A stretch of DNA of 47,795 bases from Leptolyngbya sp. FACHB-60 (GCF_014695775.1 NZ_JACJOX010000059.1:1-47795), one strand, 5' to 3'. Shown: positions 35,744 to 43,927, counted from the stretch's first letter. Numbers and translations: made by a program. The notes: generated by a model not told the origin, from the letters alone.

Positions 35744-35867
35744 ATACCAAGTCCAAATTAGATCACCCCGATTCCCAAAAGACCAAGCCGTAGGGGCGTA
35801 GGCACGACCTGAGGCTCTATCGCATTCGCCCTTTTGAATCGGGGGTTAGCCAAGAAGGATTTAATAT
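35744..35867 (-). mobile_element. MITE-like element, copy B
   Basis: A 124 bp copy in the opposite orientation to 14029-14157. On the reverse strand it opens ATATTAAATCC and closes GGACTTGGTAT, and the inner pair CCCCCGATTC / GAATCGGGG is conserved. About 85 percent of positions in the left half agree by eye. It is inserted between the M48 gene and rpmB, upstream of the rpmB promoter. Confidence 0.8.
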
Positions 35868-35969
35868 AAAGATCCCGCAGAGTTAGTAGCTTGTTGAATT
35901 TATTGATTCACTAAGCACAAAAGACGCTTTGCTAACCTAGATCAGGAAAGACTTCCGGCATCCTAAGGG

Positions 35970-35997
35970 TTGTTTACCCTAGGAACTCTGCTACAAT
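35970..35997 (+). promoter_or_regulatory. Likely sigma-70-type promoter of rpmB
   Basis: A TTGTTT box (35970-35975), 16 bases, then TACAAT (35992-35997) lie 45 bases before the rpmB ATG. A small palindrome, CCTAAGGGT with ACCCTAGG around a five-base loop, overlaps the -35 box and could serve as an operator. Confidence 0.55.
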
Positions 35998-36042
35998 CTG
36001 AAACTGCGCTATTGTGCCGTTTGATTACCGTCGGAGAATATT

Positions 36043-36279
36043 ATGGCTCGTCATTGTCAACTCACCGGGAAGAAGGCCAACAACGCCTTCTCGATCTCTC
36101 ACTCTCACCGCCGCACCAAGCGCCTGCAAGAGGCCAACCTGCAAGAAAAGCGCGTGTGGTGGCCCCAGGGCAAGCGCTGGGTCAAGCTGCGCCTGTCGAC
36201 TAAAGCGATTAAAACCCTTCAAACCAAGGGGCTTGAAGCCATGGCCAAAGAAGTCGGTCTCAACTTGAACAAGTGCTAG
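36043..36279 (+). CDS. rpmB: 50S ribosomal protein L28
   Basis: A basic protein of 78 residues. The opening MARHCQLTGKKANNAFSISH and the middle RRTKRLQEANLQEKRVWW are diagnostic of bacterial L28, with KGLEAMAKEVGLNLNK at the end. It belongs to the large ribosomal subunit. GGAG lies about eight bases before the ATG. No rpmG gene follows, so it is transcribed alone, as is common in cyanobacteria. Confidence 0.98.
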   Translation: MARHCQLTGKKANNAFSISHSHRRTKRLQEANLQEKRVWWPQGKRWVKLRLSTKAIKTLQTKGLEAMAKEVGLNLNKC

Positions 36280-36295
36280 TTTGGCCGCTAGCCAG

Positions 36296-37147
36296 CTAAC
36301 TTCGGCGGCGCAGTAGCGCCAGCCCCGCCGCTACAATACCGATCGCAAAGGCCGTGCCTGGTTCAGGGACGGCCTTTGCCGTGTTCTGGCGCTGCACTTC
36401 CATCACAAACTTAAATGCTACCGATTCGCCGGGGGCCAGAGAGCGGTCAAACTGCACGGCGGCGGTGGTATCAGCATCGACTAGGGGGCCGGGAGTATTT
36501 TGCAATCCCGTAGCCGGGATGTTGTAAAGCTGAGCCAGTAGTGGGCCATAGGGACTAATCTGCACCGCCGTCGGCGTCTGGTCGACAGAAAGGGTAGCCT
36601 GGGCACCGCTGGGGGCGGTTTGGGTGAGAGTGTTGTTTGCGAAAAAGGCGGTGTTGTTGGTGATCGCGCCGTCAAACTGAAGATCGTAATCGATGTATTT
36701 AAACAAACTGACATCAAGCCAGTCGCTGCCCGTGTTGGTCAGGGTCACGGTTTCGTGGCGAGCGGCGCGATAGCTGCCGGGGGCACCCCCCAACAGCACC
36801 GAGTCGAGAGAAAAGGCCAGGTTGGCCCCAAAGAAACTAGCGCTGAGGCGATCGGGACTGGGCTGGCTAAATGCGGTGGGCTGGAAATTTTCGAGCCGCA
36901 GCTCCTGGGGGGCCGCAAGACTGCTGAGGTTGAGAAAGTATAGATCCGTGAATAGCGTTTCGACGCCGTCAACCAGCCAGGACTGATCCTCGCTAAAGCG
37001 CAGCAGATCGGTGCGGTAGGTTGAGTTGCCCTGGGTAAGTTCTAGCAGCCCAGGGGGCAGGGGGTCTGCGGCCGCAGCCAACCCAGGGCTGGCCAGCGCC
37101 AGGGCTAAACCCAGAGACGGGATGGTAATGGCAGACCAATAGTTCAT
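36296..37147 (-). CDS. PEP-CTERM sorting-domain protein
   Basis: A 283-residue exported protein. It has a signal peptide (IPSLGLALALASPGLAAA) and a long beta-rich body with no catalytic motif (LRLENFQPTAFSQPSPDRL, WLDVSLFKYIDYDLQF). The C-terminal sorting signal is VPEPGTAFAIGIVAAGLALLRRRS in layout: VPEP, a hydrophobic segment and basic residues at the end. Such proteins are cut and anchored or released by an exosortase and often belong to extracellular matrix. The exosortase gene is not here. It converges with rpmB, 16 bases apart. Confidence 0.9.
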   Translation of the reverse strand: MNYWSAITIPSLGLALALASPGLAAAADPLPPGLLELTQGNSTYRTDLLRFSEDQSWLVDGVETLFTDLYFLNLSSLAAPQELRLENFQPTAFSQPSPDRLSASFFGANLAFSLDSVLLGGAPGSYRAARHETVTLTNTGSDWLDVSLFKYIDYDLQFDGAITNNTAFFANNTLTQTAPSGAQATLSVDQTPTAVQISPYGPLLAQLYNIPATGLQNTPGPLVDADTTAAVQFDRSLAPGESVAFKFVMEVQRQNTAKAVPEPGTAFAIGIVAAGLALLRRRS

Positions 37148-37523
37148 GAACTACTGTGGAAATGGGGCAAACGGATCTAGAGAATTGATTGAGGTTGGAA
37201 GCAGTAGGGAAGTTGATAGGGCGATGGCCCTTCGGGCTGGTCTTTGACCATTGCACCATTAGCTAATCTCACCCAGGTTAGCTGGGCCACCTGTCACCAA
37301 AATCAGCCCTCTAGGGGTATTTACTGAATCCTTAAGCGAACTTTACGGACTTCGCAGAACCGCCGCTGCTCTTAAGGAACCGAATTCCCAACTTGCTAAG
37401 CGATGACTGCCCTGGCGAAGACAAACGGGCCGCAGACCATCCCCAGGGCAGTAACGTAGACCTAGGAACACTCTGTCAGGTTCCGTGCTGTGTTTTGGAT
37501 TCCGCCAGGCAGGCGGGTTAGCT
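37148..37523. other. 376 bp divergent region with structured CDF leader
   Basis: Between the PEP-CTERM gene and the CDF transporter gene. ACTGCCCTGG (37406-37415) pairs perfectly with CCAGGGCAGT (37443-37452) over a 27-base loop, and a smaller GGAAC/GTTCC pair follows at 37465-37484. Both lie within the 120 bases before the CDF start. No ORF is supported. Confidence 0.5.
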
Positions 37524-38432
37524 ATGAGCGATCGCCCCCTCACCTCTGTTGCTGATAACCGCCAGGCGGTACAGCGAGTGCTGTTGATTACCCTCGCCTT
37601 AAATTTGGCGGTGGTAGTCCTCAAGGCCACGGTGGGCTCGATGACGGGGTCGCTGAGCCTACTGGCCGATGCTCTGCACAGCGTCACCGACAGCGCCAAC
37701 AACGTGCTGGGGCTGGCCACCAACCGCCTAGCCAATCCCCGGCCCGATCGCGACCATCCCTACGGCCACCAAAAGTTTGAGGCCATCGGTGCCTTGGGCA
37801 TTGCGGCATTTTTGGGCATTGCCTGTTTTGAAATTCTCAAGAGTGCCGTGGAGCGCATGATCTCGGGCGGCAACCCGGTTACCATGAGCGCTACCGCCCT
37901 GTGGATTATGCTACTGGTGCTGGGGATCAACATTTTTGTCGCCACCTACGAGCGGCGAGTGGGGCTAGCCCTCAACAGTAAGATTTTGGTGGCCGACGCC
38001 TACCACACCATGAGCGACATCTGGACCACCATTGTGGTGATCGCCGGACTGATTGGGGTGTGGCAGGGGTTCACCTGGCTGGATGTGGCCCTGGCCTTTC
38101 CGGTGGCGTTGCTGGTGTTTAAGAGCGGCTGGACGGTGCTACGCGACAACCTGCCCTGGCTGGTGGATGAGATGGCGATCGCTCCCGAGGCCATTCATAA
38201 GCAGGTGATGCAGGTGCCGGGGGTGATCAACTGCCACAGCATTGCTTCGCGCGGGCTGCTGGGGCGGCAGGTGTTCATCGACATGCACCTGGTGGTGCAG
38301 CCCACCGACCTGCGCGCCGCTCACACCGTGACCGAGGCGGTTGAAGCGCGGCTGGAAGAGCTATATGGCCCCACCCGCGCCACCATTCACCTGGAGCCGA
38401 GGGAATATACCGAGGAGGCGATTACCTATTGA
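37524..38432 (+). CDS. Cation diffusion facilitator family transporter
   Basis: A proton-coupled metal exporter of about 302 residues for Zn, Co, Fe or Mn-type cations. Six hydrophobic segments are visible. The metal site is formed by LADALHSVTDS (Asp49, Asp56 region) in the second segment and DAYHTMSD (Asp158, His161, Asp165 region) in the fifth. DHPYGHQKFE and the cytoplasmic C-terminal ferredoxin-like domain (VINCHSIASRG, FIDMHLVVQP) are typical. The metal cannot be told from these motifs. ATG 37524 is used; upstream in-frame sequence is not family-like. Confidence 0.95.
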   Translation: MSDRPLTSVADNRQAVQRVLLITLALNLAVVVLKATVGSMTGSLSLLADALHSVTDSANNVLGLATNRLANPRPDRDHPYGHQKFEAIGALGIAAFLGIACFEILKSAVERMISGGNPVTMSATALWIMLLVLGINIFVATYERRVGLALNSKILVADAYHTMSDIWTTIVVIAGLIGVWQGFTWLDVALAFPVALLVFKSGWTVLRDNLPWLVDEMAIAPEAIHKQVMQVPGVINCHSIASRGLLGRQVFIDMHLVVQPTDLRAAHTVTEAVEARLEELYGPTRATIHLEPREYTEEAITY

Positions 38433-38524
38433 AGCCAGGGGGGCGTTGGGGACGCCAAAAGCGCTAGCTTCCCCATTACACTGGATAAGAGGCTGAGGCC
38501 TTTAAATCCCGTCACACGTCACCT

Positions 38525-39379
38525 ATGAACTTTTTGGCGAATCTGATTCCCGGTCGAGCTGATCAGGCTACCTTGCCCAAACGCAGCCGTCGGGTGCGGG
38601 GGGTAGAGCTGAAAACCGAGGCCGAGCTAGAGATCATGCGCGGGGCAGCCCGCATTGTGGCCACGGTGCTCAAAGAAATTGAAGCTCTAGTGCAGCCGGG
38701 AATGACCACTGCCGATCTAGACGCCCACGCCGAGCAGCGGATTCGTGAGCTGGGTGCCACGCCGAGCTTTAAGGGTTATCACGGCTTTCCAGCCTCGATC
38801 TGCGCCTGTGTCAACGACCAGGTAGTGCACGGCATTCCCCACAAGCGCCAGGTGATTCGCCGGGGCGACCTGCTCAAGGTCGATACGGGGGCTTACTACA
38901 ACGGTTTCCACGGCGACTCCTGCATCACCGTTGCGGTGGGCGAGGTATCGGCCCAGGCTCAGCAGCTAATGACGGCGGCAGAAGCGGCTCTTTATGCCGG
39001 CATTGCCCAAGTGAAGCCAGGGAATACGCTGCTAGACATTGCGGGTGCGATCGAAGACTGTGTCACCGGCTATGGCTTTACGGTGGTTGAAGATTTTACC
39101 GGCCACGGGGTGGGGCGCAATCTGCATGAGGCTCCGTCGGTGTTTAACTTTCGCACCCGCCAGCTGCCCAACATGAAACTACTACCGGGAATGACGCTGG
39201 CGATCGAGCCCATTCTCAACGCTGGGTCTAAGCAGACCCGCACGCTTAAGGATCAGTGGACGGTGGTGACAGTGGACCGATCGCTGTCGGCCCAGTTTGA
39301 GCACACGGTGCTAGTGAGCGAGACCGGCTACGAGATTTTGACCGATCGCAGCTCGATCCCGGTGGCTCTGGCCTCCTAG
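38525..39379 (+). CDS. map: Methionine aminopeptidase, type I
   Basis: Removes the N-terminal Met from new proteins and carries a dinuclear metal site. The ligands are visible: KVDTGAYYNGFHGDSC (two Asp), FTGHGVGRNLHE (His), AIEPIL (Glu) and QFEHTVLVSETGYEILT (Glu). A short basic N-terminal extension (about 35 residues, KRSRRVRGVELKTEAE) precedes the catalytic domain. The length of 284 residues is typical. Its stop codon overlaps the stop codon of the opposite-strand TonB gene. Confidence 0.97.
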   Translation: MNFLANLIPGRADQATLPKRSRRVRGVELKTEAELEIMRGAARIVATVLKEIEALVQPGMTTADLDAHAEQRIRELGATPSFKGYHGFPASICACVNDQVVHGIPHKRQVIRRGDLLKVDTGAYYNGFHGDSCITVAVGEVSAQAQQLMTAAEAALYAGIAQVKPGNTLLDIAGAIEDCVTGYGFTVVEDFTGHGVGRNLHEAPSVFNFRTRQLPNMKLLPGMTLAIEPILNAGSKQTRTLKDQWTVVTVDRSLSAQFEHTVLVSETGYEILTDRSSIPVALAS

Positions 39380-40350
39380 GGGGCTGAATTGGGGTCTAGG
39401 CAGGGGCGATCGCCGTAGTCAACGCGGGTGTCGATGGTGAGCACGTAGGCTTTGATGCCCTCGGCCGCAGCAAAGCGGTGACGCCGAATTTCTTGCAGGG
39501 CTTTGCGATCGAGCACACCGTAGCCCGAGCTGCGCAACAAAGTGGGATCGCCTCGCCAGGATCCGTCAGGGTTCACCAAAGCTCCGACATTAATCTCGCC
39601 TGGTGAGTCCGCCAGGCACACTCGCTGGGGATATACCGTAGAAAAATCGGAGCGATCGATTTCGGGAGATAGATCGGCCAGGCCGGTCTCCTGTCGCAGG
39701 GAGCTGACCCACTGGCTTTGGTTGGTGTTAAAGGTGTCGCGGGTGACGGCAGCGGCATTAAAGACAAACCGGTTTTGAATAGACTCTGCCGCCCGGTCAA
39801 CTTTGGCCTGGGGTAGGTTAAGGGTGGCTACGTAGGCCAACAGCTGTGGGCCTAGATCGGCATCAAACAGGGGTTGAGTGGCTGACGGAGCAGAAGGGGG
39901 TGGGGGCGTGGGAGTAACTGCCCCCGCAGCCGGTGGATTGGCGGGGGCAGTTGGGGGCTGAGCTGGCTGGGTGCTGGCGGGTGAGGCCACCTGGGGGCGG
40001 GGTTGCGACGCTGGACGGCTCGTTCTAGGGGGCGATTGAGGCGGGGCCGACCGGACAGCGGGAGCATTCGTTCCAGCACCAGCGGCAGCTGATGCTATAG
40101 GAGGCCTTTGCAGTGGTGTAGAGGGGACTGCGGCAGCGATCGCGTTCACCTCGGACTGGCCTGCGGGGGGCACGCGGGTAATGGCCACGCTGTCTTGCTC
40201 CGGGTCGGGGGGTGGAACCGGGACATCATCGGTGCCCGTTGGCAGCAGCAGCAGTAGCCCGTGCAGGCCTAGGGATGCCAGCAGCATGGGGGCTAACAAC
40301 CTCTGCCACAGGGGCCGAGAACGCTCAGGGGAGCCAAAACGAGTCGTCAT
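39376..40350 (-). CDS. TonB family protein
   Basis: A 324-residue protein with a TonB layout. One N-terminal membrane segment has the SLGLHGLLLLLP pattern. A long Pro/Ala-rich periplasmic spacer follows (about 40-175), then a C-terminal TonB domain with VCLADSPGEINVGALVNPDG, LLRSSGYGVLDRKALQEIRR and VLTIDTRVDYG. TonB proteins pass energy from the inner membrane to outer-membrane receptors. It is 105 bases downstream of the TonB-like gene on the same strand. Expression as one unit is likely. Confidence 0.85.
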   Translation of the reverse strand: MTTRFGSPERSRPLWQRLLAPMLLASLGLHGLLLLLPTGTDDVPVPPPDPEQDSVAITRVPPAGQSEVNAIAAAVPSTPLQRPPIASAAAGAGTNAPAVRSAPPQSPPRTSRPASQPRPQVASPASTQPAQPPTAPANPPAAGAVTPTPPPPSAPSATQPLFDADLGPQLLAYVATLNLPQAKVDRAAESIQNRFVFNAAAVTRDTFNTNQSQWVSSLRQETGLADLSPEIDRSDFSTVYPQRVCLADSPGEINVGALVNPDGSWRGDPTLLRSSGYGVLDRKALQEIRRHRFAAAEGIKAYVLTIDTRVDYGDRPCLDPNSAP

Positions 40351-40455
40351 ACCAAATCTACGAGGGGAACTACGCCAACGGCTTACACTATTTAGCTAAC
40401 CTACCATTCAGCCACAGAACTGGGTCGCCGTGGGCCAGTTTCTCTGACTGGGTGG

Positions 40456-41322
40456 CTAGCTTGAGCGGGGGTCACTGGCCCAGATAATCACCAGCCCCGA
40501 GGCCTGCTGGCCAGGGGCTCCCACGCCAATGCCTACCAGGGAGATAAACAGGTAGGGCTGCCCCTCTCGAAAGACCTGAAACAGCGGGCGATCGCAGTAG
40601 CCGTCGGCCACGCGATTCACCGCATACTGCGGCGCTGGAAAAGTGCGGGGAATATCTTGCTGTTCGATAAATTGAACGTTGCGGGTCAGGTAGCGCAGCG
40701 ACACTACGCTGGGTTGGGGACTGTAGGTGTCGGCATTGATCTGCGTAAAGAAGCAGGCCTGCTCTTGGGGCGACCAGGCCGCAATGCCCTGGGGAATCAG
40801 GTAGGCGATCGCTGGGAACGAGGTTTCTGTAGAGTCAAAATCGCTATCCCCTGAGCCCCGGGTCAGGCGGGTAAAGATCTCAGCCACGGCCTCATCTGCG
40901 ACCACGGCTGTAGCCGGTGGCGGCTCGGCAGCAACGGGCTCTGGCTGGGATGGGGTATTGGTCGAGACCGGGTCGGCCGGCGCAGGGATAGGGGCTGGGG
41001 GTGGCGCGATCGCCTGAGTCGGTAGGGCGGCCGGGGCCAGGGGTGGTGGGGCAGATGCTGCTGGGGCTGGGGCAACCTCGGGTTCGGGAGGAGCGAGAGT
41101 ACCAATGCTAAGCAAATCGACAAACTCATCTTCGGCGATCGCATCTTCAGCCTCCGGAACCGGTTCCGGAGCGGGGGCTGGGGCCAGCAGCAACAGCCCA
41201 TGCAGCACCAGCGATAGGCCGAACAGTGGCGCTAGCAGCAGCTTGGCTCGATGCCGCTGTGGTGTTGGTAGCTTCGGAGGCGATACTAACCGAGGCGATG
41301 TTACAGAGTCCTTAGTGGTCAT
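40456..41322 (-). CDS. TonB-like protein without the TonB C-terminal domain
   Basis: A 288-residue protein with the same front as its neighbour: a basic start, a membrane segment with SLVLHGLLLLAP (about 36-48) and a long Pro/Ala/Glu spacer. The C-terminal 130 residues are different. They are beta-rich and contain ACFFTQINADTYSP, RYLTRNVQFIE and GYCDRPLFQVFREGQPYLF, with two Cys that may form a disulfide. No known domain is recognised. It probably reaches across the periplasm and may partner or regulate the TonB protein downstream. Confidence 0.7.
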   Translation of the reverse strand: MTTKDSVTSPRLVSPPKLPTPQRHRAKLLLAPLFGLSLVLHGLLLLAPAPAPEPVPEAEDAIAEDEFVDLLSIGTLAPPEPEVAPAPAASAPPPLAPAALPTQAIAPPPAPIPAPADPVSTNTPSQPEPVAAEPPPATAVVADEAVAEIFTRLTRGSGDSDFDSTETSFPAIAYLIPQGIAAWSPQEQACFFTQINADTYSPQPSVVSLRYLTRNVQFIEQQDIPRTFPAPQYAVNRVADGYCDRPLFQVFREGQPYLFISLVGIGVGAPGQQASGLVIIWASDPRSS

Positions 41323-41480
41323 AGGTGCTAAGGATAATGACAGCGGTAAAACGCTGGTGCGAGGTGAATTAGCTTAGGCGGCTATCCGCCAGCCAGCCCT
41401 TGGGAAAAGACAATTTTCCCAAGGGCTGGCTGAAGGTCAGGTTTTGCCCAGGAGGGCGATCGCGCTAGGGTGAGCGCAAC

Positions 41481-42407
41481 CTACAGACCTGATAGCTCGG
41501 TCAGAATGTCGGCGTAGCGCTGCTCGGACAGCGGCACATAGCCCACTTCAGGCACAAGCTCAGGTCCGTTTTCGAGCATAAACTCGACAAAGGCACGTAC
41601 CTCGGGACGCTCCTCTAGGCTGCTTTTCTTGACGTAGACAAAGATAGGCCGAGACAGCGGCGCATAGGTGCCGTTCTCAACGTTCTCGGGGGTAGGCTCA
41701 ACGCCGTTGACGGAGACAGCCTTGAGGGTGTCTTGGTTTTCGAGGTAGTAGGCCAGACCAAAGTAGCCGATGGCGTTGGGGTCGCGGCTGACGCCGATCA
41801 CCAGAATGTTGTCATCTTCGCTAGCGGTGTAGTCGGCGCGGCTAGAGCCCGCCTCACCCATAATCGTTTCAGTGAAGTAGTCAAAGGTGCCCGAATCGGT
41901 ACCGGGGCCAAACAGTTCGATGGGTTCGTCCGGCCAGCTAGGGTCGATCTGATTCCAGTTGGTGATGGTGTCCTGAGCTTCGGGGCTCCACAGCGTTTGC
42001 AGCTGCTCTACGGTCATTTCATCGGCCCAGTCGTTTTCGGGGTTGATGACCACCGTCAAGGCGTCGGTGGCAACGGGCACTTCAATGTATTCAATGCCAG
42101 CGGCGGCACAGGCTTCGACCTCAGAGTCTTTGATCGGGCGCGAGGCACCGGTGATGTCGAGTTCCCCCGCACAAAACTTGCTAAAGCCACCGCCGGTGCC
42201 CGACACCCCTACGGTTACCTGGGTGCCACGGTTGGCGGCCATAAATTCTTCGGCCATGGCTTCAGAAATGGGGTAAACGGTGCTAGACCCATCGATCTGA
42301 ATGATGGAATTTTGAGAAACCGCACTGGGGACACCAATTCCTAGCGCTACTGCGGTGGTTATCGCCCCAGCCAGGGCATAGCGATTAAATTTCTGTCTGC
42401 TCGTCAT
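41481..42407 (-). CDS. Phosphate ABC transporter substrate-binding protein, PstS/SphX type
   Basis: A 308-residue periplasmic phosphate-binding protein. The signal peptide (about 8-31) is followed by phosphate-contact motifs: IDGSSTVYPISEAM, VGVSGTGGGF and ITGASRPIKDSE. ELFGPGTDSGTFDYFTETIMG completes the site. No lipobox Cys is seen. pstCAB genes are absent from the window, which resembles SphX-type orphan genes. GGAGAG lies eight bases before the ATG, and a hairpin ends right at this site. Confidence 0.92.
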   Translation of the reverse strand: MTSRQKFNRYALAGAITTAVALGIGVPSAVSQNSIIQIDGSSTVYPISEAMAEEFMAANRGTQVTVGVSGTGGGFSKFCAGELDITGASRPIKDSEVEACAAAGIEYIEVPVATDALTVVINPENDWADEMTVEQLQTLWSPEAQDTITNWNQIDPSWPDEPIELFGPGTDSGTFDYFTETIMGEAGSSRADYTASEDDNILVIGVSRDPNAIGYFGLAYYLENQDTLKAVSVNGVEPTPENVENGTYAPLSRPIFVYVKKSSLEERPEVRAFVEFMLENGPELVPEVGYVPLSEQRYADILTELSGL

Positions 42408-42419
42408 ATAACACTCTCC

Positions 42420-42462
42420 GTAGCGTCCTAAACATGGTCAAATCCGCCATGATAAACGCTAC
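42420..42462 (-). promoter_or_regulatory. Structured 5' leader of the pstS-type gene
   Basis: On the coding (minus) strand GTAGCGT pairs with ACGCTAC, enclosing a second pair CATGG / CCATG around a nine-base loop. The last paired base touches the ribosome site GGAGAG. Folding would present or hide this site, so translational control is plausible. Confidence 0.5.
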
Positions 42463-42513
42463 AGACTCAATCCTAAGAAAGCCTGATGGCAACAATAAAA
42501 CTAGGGGGGCAAT

Positions 42514-42550
42514 AAATTAAGAGCGTTTTAATTAAGAGTCCTTTAATAAG
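42514..42550 (-). promoter_or_regulatory. Three tandem CTTAATT-type repeats upstream of the pstS-type gene
   Basis: On the minus strand CTTATTAA, CTTAATTA and CTTAATTT recur with spacings of 14 and 15 bases. Cyanobacterial Pho boxes are repeats of CTTAACC type at about 11-base steps, so this is only similar. A SphR-type site or another repeat-binding regulator is possible. Confidence 0.35.
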
Positions 42551-42760
42551 CCGCTACAGCTATTTTTCAAAGAATAGTCTAATCACCGTGAACCAGGGAG
42601 CAAAATTTATTTTCCTCAAGATGTGCGATCGCCCCTAGTACTGAGGAGCGAGAGAGTGAGGAAGTGGGCAAATTAGCCGTCATCTTGAACCAAACTCAGA
42701 AATTCCTTAGAGGCATCATCTAGCACAAACCCTTCAGGCTGGATGACGCTCTTGACAGGG

Positions 42761-43156
42761 TTAGACCGTGGCGATTAGCTGCTTTTTGACCCAAATGTCT
42801 TCTCTTGAGTGGATGTAGACAGGGTCGGCGTGGAGGGCGATCGCGCGGTTGTACGACTCCACCGCATTGCCATAGGCACCCATTTCGGCTAGCAGTTTAC
42901 CTCGGTTAAACCAGGCCTGGTGATACTGGGGGTCGAGGGCTACGGCTTTGTCGTAGGCGGCTAGGGCCTCAGCTTGTCGATTGAGGCCGCAGAGGGCATT
43001 GGCGCGATTGTTCCAACCGGTGCAGTAAGTGCTGTCTAGGGCTAACGCCTGATCAAAGGTCGCTAGAGCCTGAGCAAATTGGCTCTGTTCGCAGAGGGTG
43101 CAGCCTTGGGCGTTGAGGGCGGCGGCGCTGTGATCGTGGGTGTGAATGGGGTTCAT
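42761..43156 (-). CDS. Tetratricopeptide repeat protein
   Basis: A 131-residue soluble protein made of about three TPR units (from about residue 12 to 113): ALNAQGCTLCEQSQFAQALATFDQALALD in form, then WNNRANALCGLNRQAEALAAYDKA, then WFNRGKLLAEMGAYGNAVESYNRA. TPRs bind partner proteins. A short His-rich head (NPIHTHDHS) precedes them. The partner is unknown. Divergent from the TsaC-like gene. Confidence 0.88.
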   Translation of the reverse strand: MNPIHTHDHSAAALNAQGCTLCEQSQFAQALATFDQALALDSTYCTGWNNRANALCGLNRQAEALAAYDKAVALDPQYHQAWFNRGKLLAEMGAYGNAVESYNRAIALHADPVYIHSREDIWVKKQLIATV

Positions 43157-43285
43157 GGGCGATTTTCTGGGCGACAGTTCCCATTGTGGGGTTGACGAAG
43201 GTGGGCGATCAGGGGGGGTGTCACCCGCTGGGGGTACGGGTTTACAATTCGTTAGGGAAAAGTTGATTTGTCTACAGTGCAGCCT

Positions 43286-43927
43286 ATGCCACAGGTAGCG
43301 TTACGAGAACTGGTTGCGGCGGTGCAAGCGGGGGAGTTGGTGAGCTTTCCTACTGATACGGTGCCAGCCCTGGCGGCACGGCCCGAGTCGGGCGATCGCA
43401 TCTACACGGCCAAAGAGCGCAGTCCCGACAAGCCGCTGATTCTCATGGGGGCCAGCCTTGACGATCTGCGACCCTACATCAACGGCACTGAGGCTGAGCT
43501 AGCCCAATGGAGCGCGATCGCAACTCAGTACTGGCCCGGTGCGCTGACCCTGGTGCTGCCCGCCAGCGATCGCCTGGCCCCCGCTATCAATCCCCAGCAG
43601 ACGGGCACCGTGGGGCTAAGAGTTCCCAACCATCCCCTGGCGCGGCACCTGCTGGGTCATACCGGGCCGCTAGCTACCACCAGCGCCAACCGTTCGGGGC
43701 AGCCACCCCTAAAGACCATGACGGCGATCGAGACCAGCTTTCCTCAGGTGTTTACCCTCGATCAGGCGACCCAGGCTGAGTTCTACGCCCTTCTCCAGGC
43801 CGAAGTTCCCTCCCCTGACCAGCCCCAGGGTTCAGGGTTACCCTCGACCGTGGTGTGCTGGCAGGAGGGGGGCTGGACGGTGCTGCGATCGGGCGCGGTA
43901 GCCCTGCCCAAGGTTGAAACCGTTTAG
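43286..43927 (+). CDS. L-threonylcarbamoyladenylate synthase (TsaC/Sua5/YciO family)
   Basis: Makes the threonylcarbamoyl-AMP used for the t6A modification at tRNA position 37, or is a YciO-type paralogue. The YrdC-type domain is clear: VSFPTDTVPALAARPES, RIYTAKERSPDKPLILMG, WPGALTLVLPAS, VGLRVPNHPLARHLL and LATTSANRSGQPP. KxR and SxN motifs are present (KERSPDK, SANRSG). About 213 residues from ATG 43286; the TTG at 43268 would add six. It lacks a separate Sua5 C-terminal domain. Confidence 0.92.
   Translation: MPQVALRELVAAVQAGELVSFPTDTVPALAARPESGDRIYTAKERSPDKPLILMGASLDDLRPYINGTEAELAQWSAIATQYWPGALTLVLPASDRLAPAINPQQTGTVGLRVPNHPLARHLLGHTGPLATTSANRSGQPPLKTMTAIETSFPQVFTLDQATQAEFYALLQAEVPSPDQPQGSGLPSTVVCWQEGGWTVLRSGAVALPKVETV

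Noticed and set aside
41733..42344. 203-residue plus-strand frame opposite the pstS-type gene
   Set aside because: The minus-strand product is a clear PstS-type protein; the plus frame is its shadow.
42514..42550. A standard cyanobacterial Pho box
   Set aside because: The repeats are CTTAATT-like at 14-15 base steps instead of CTTAACC-like at about 11, so only a weak regulatory call was made.
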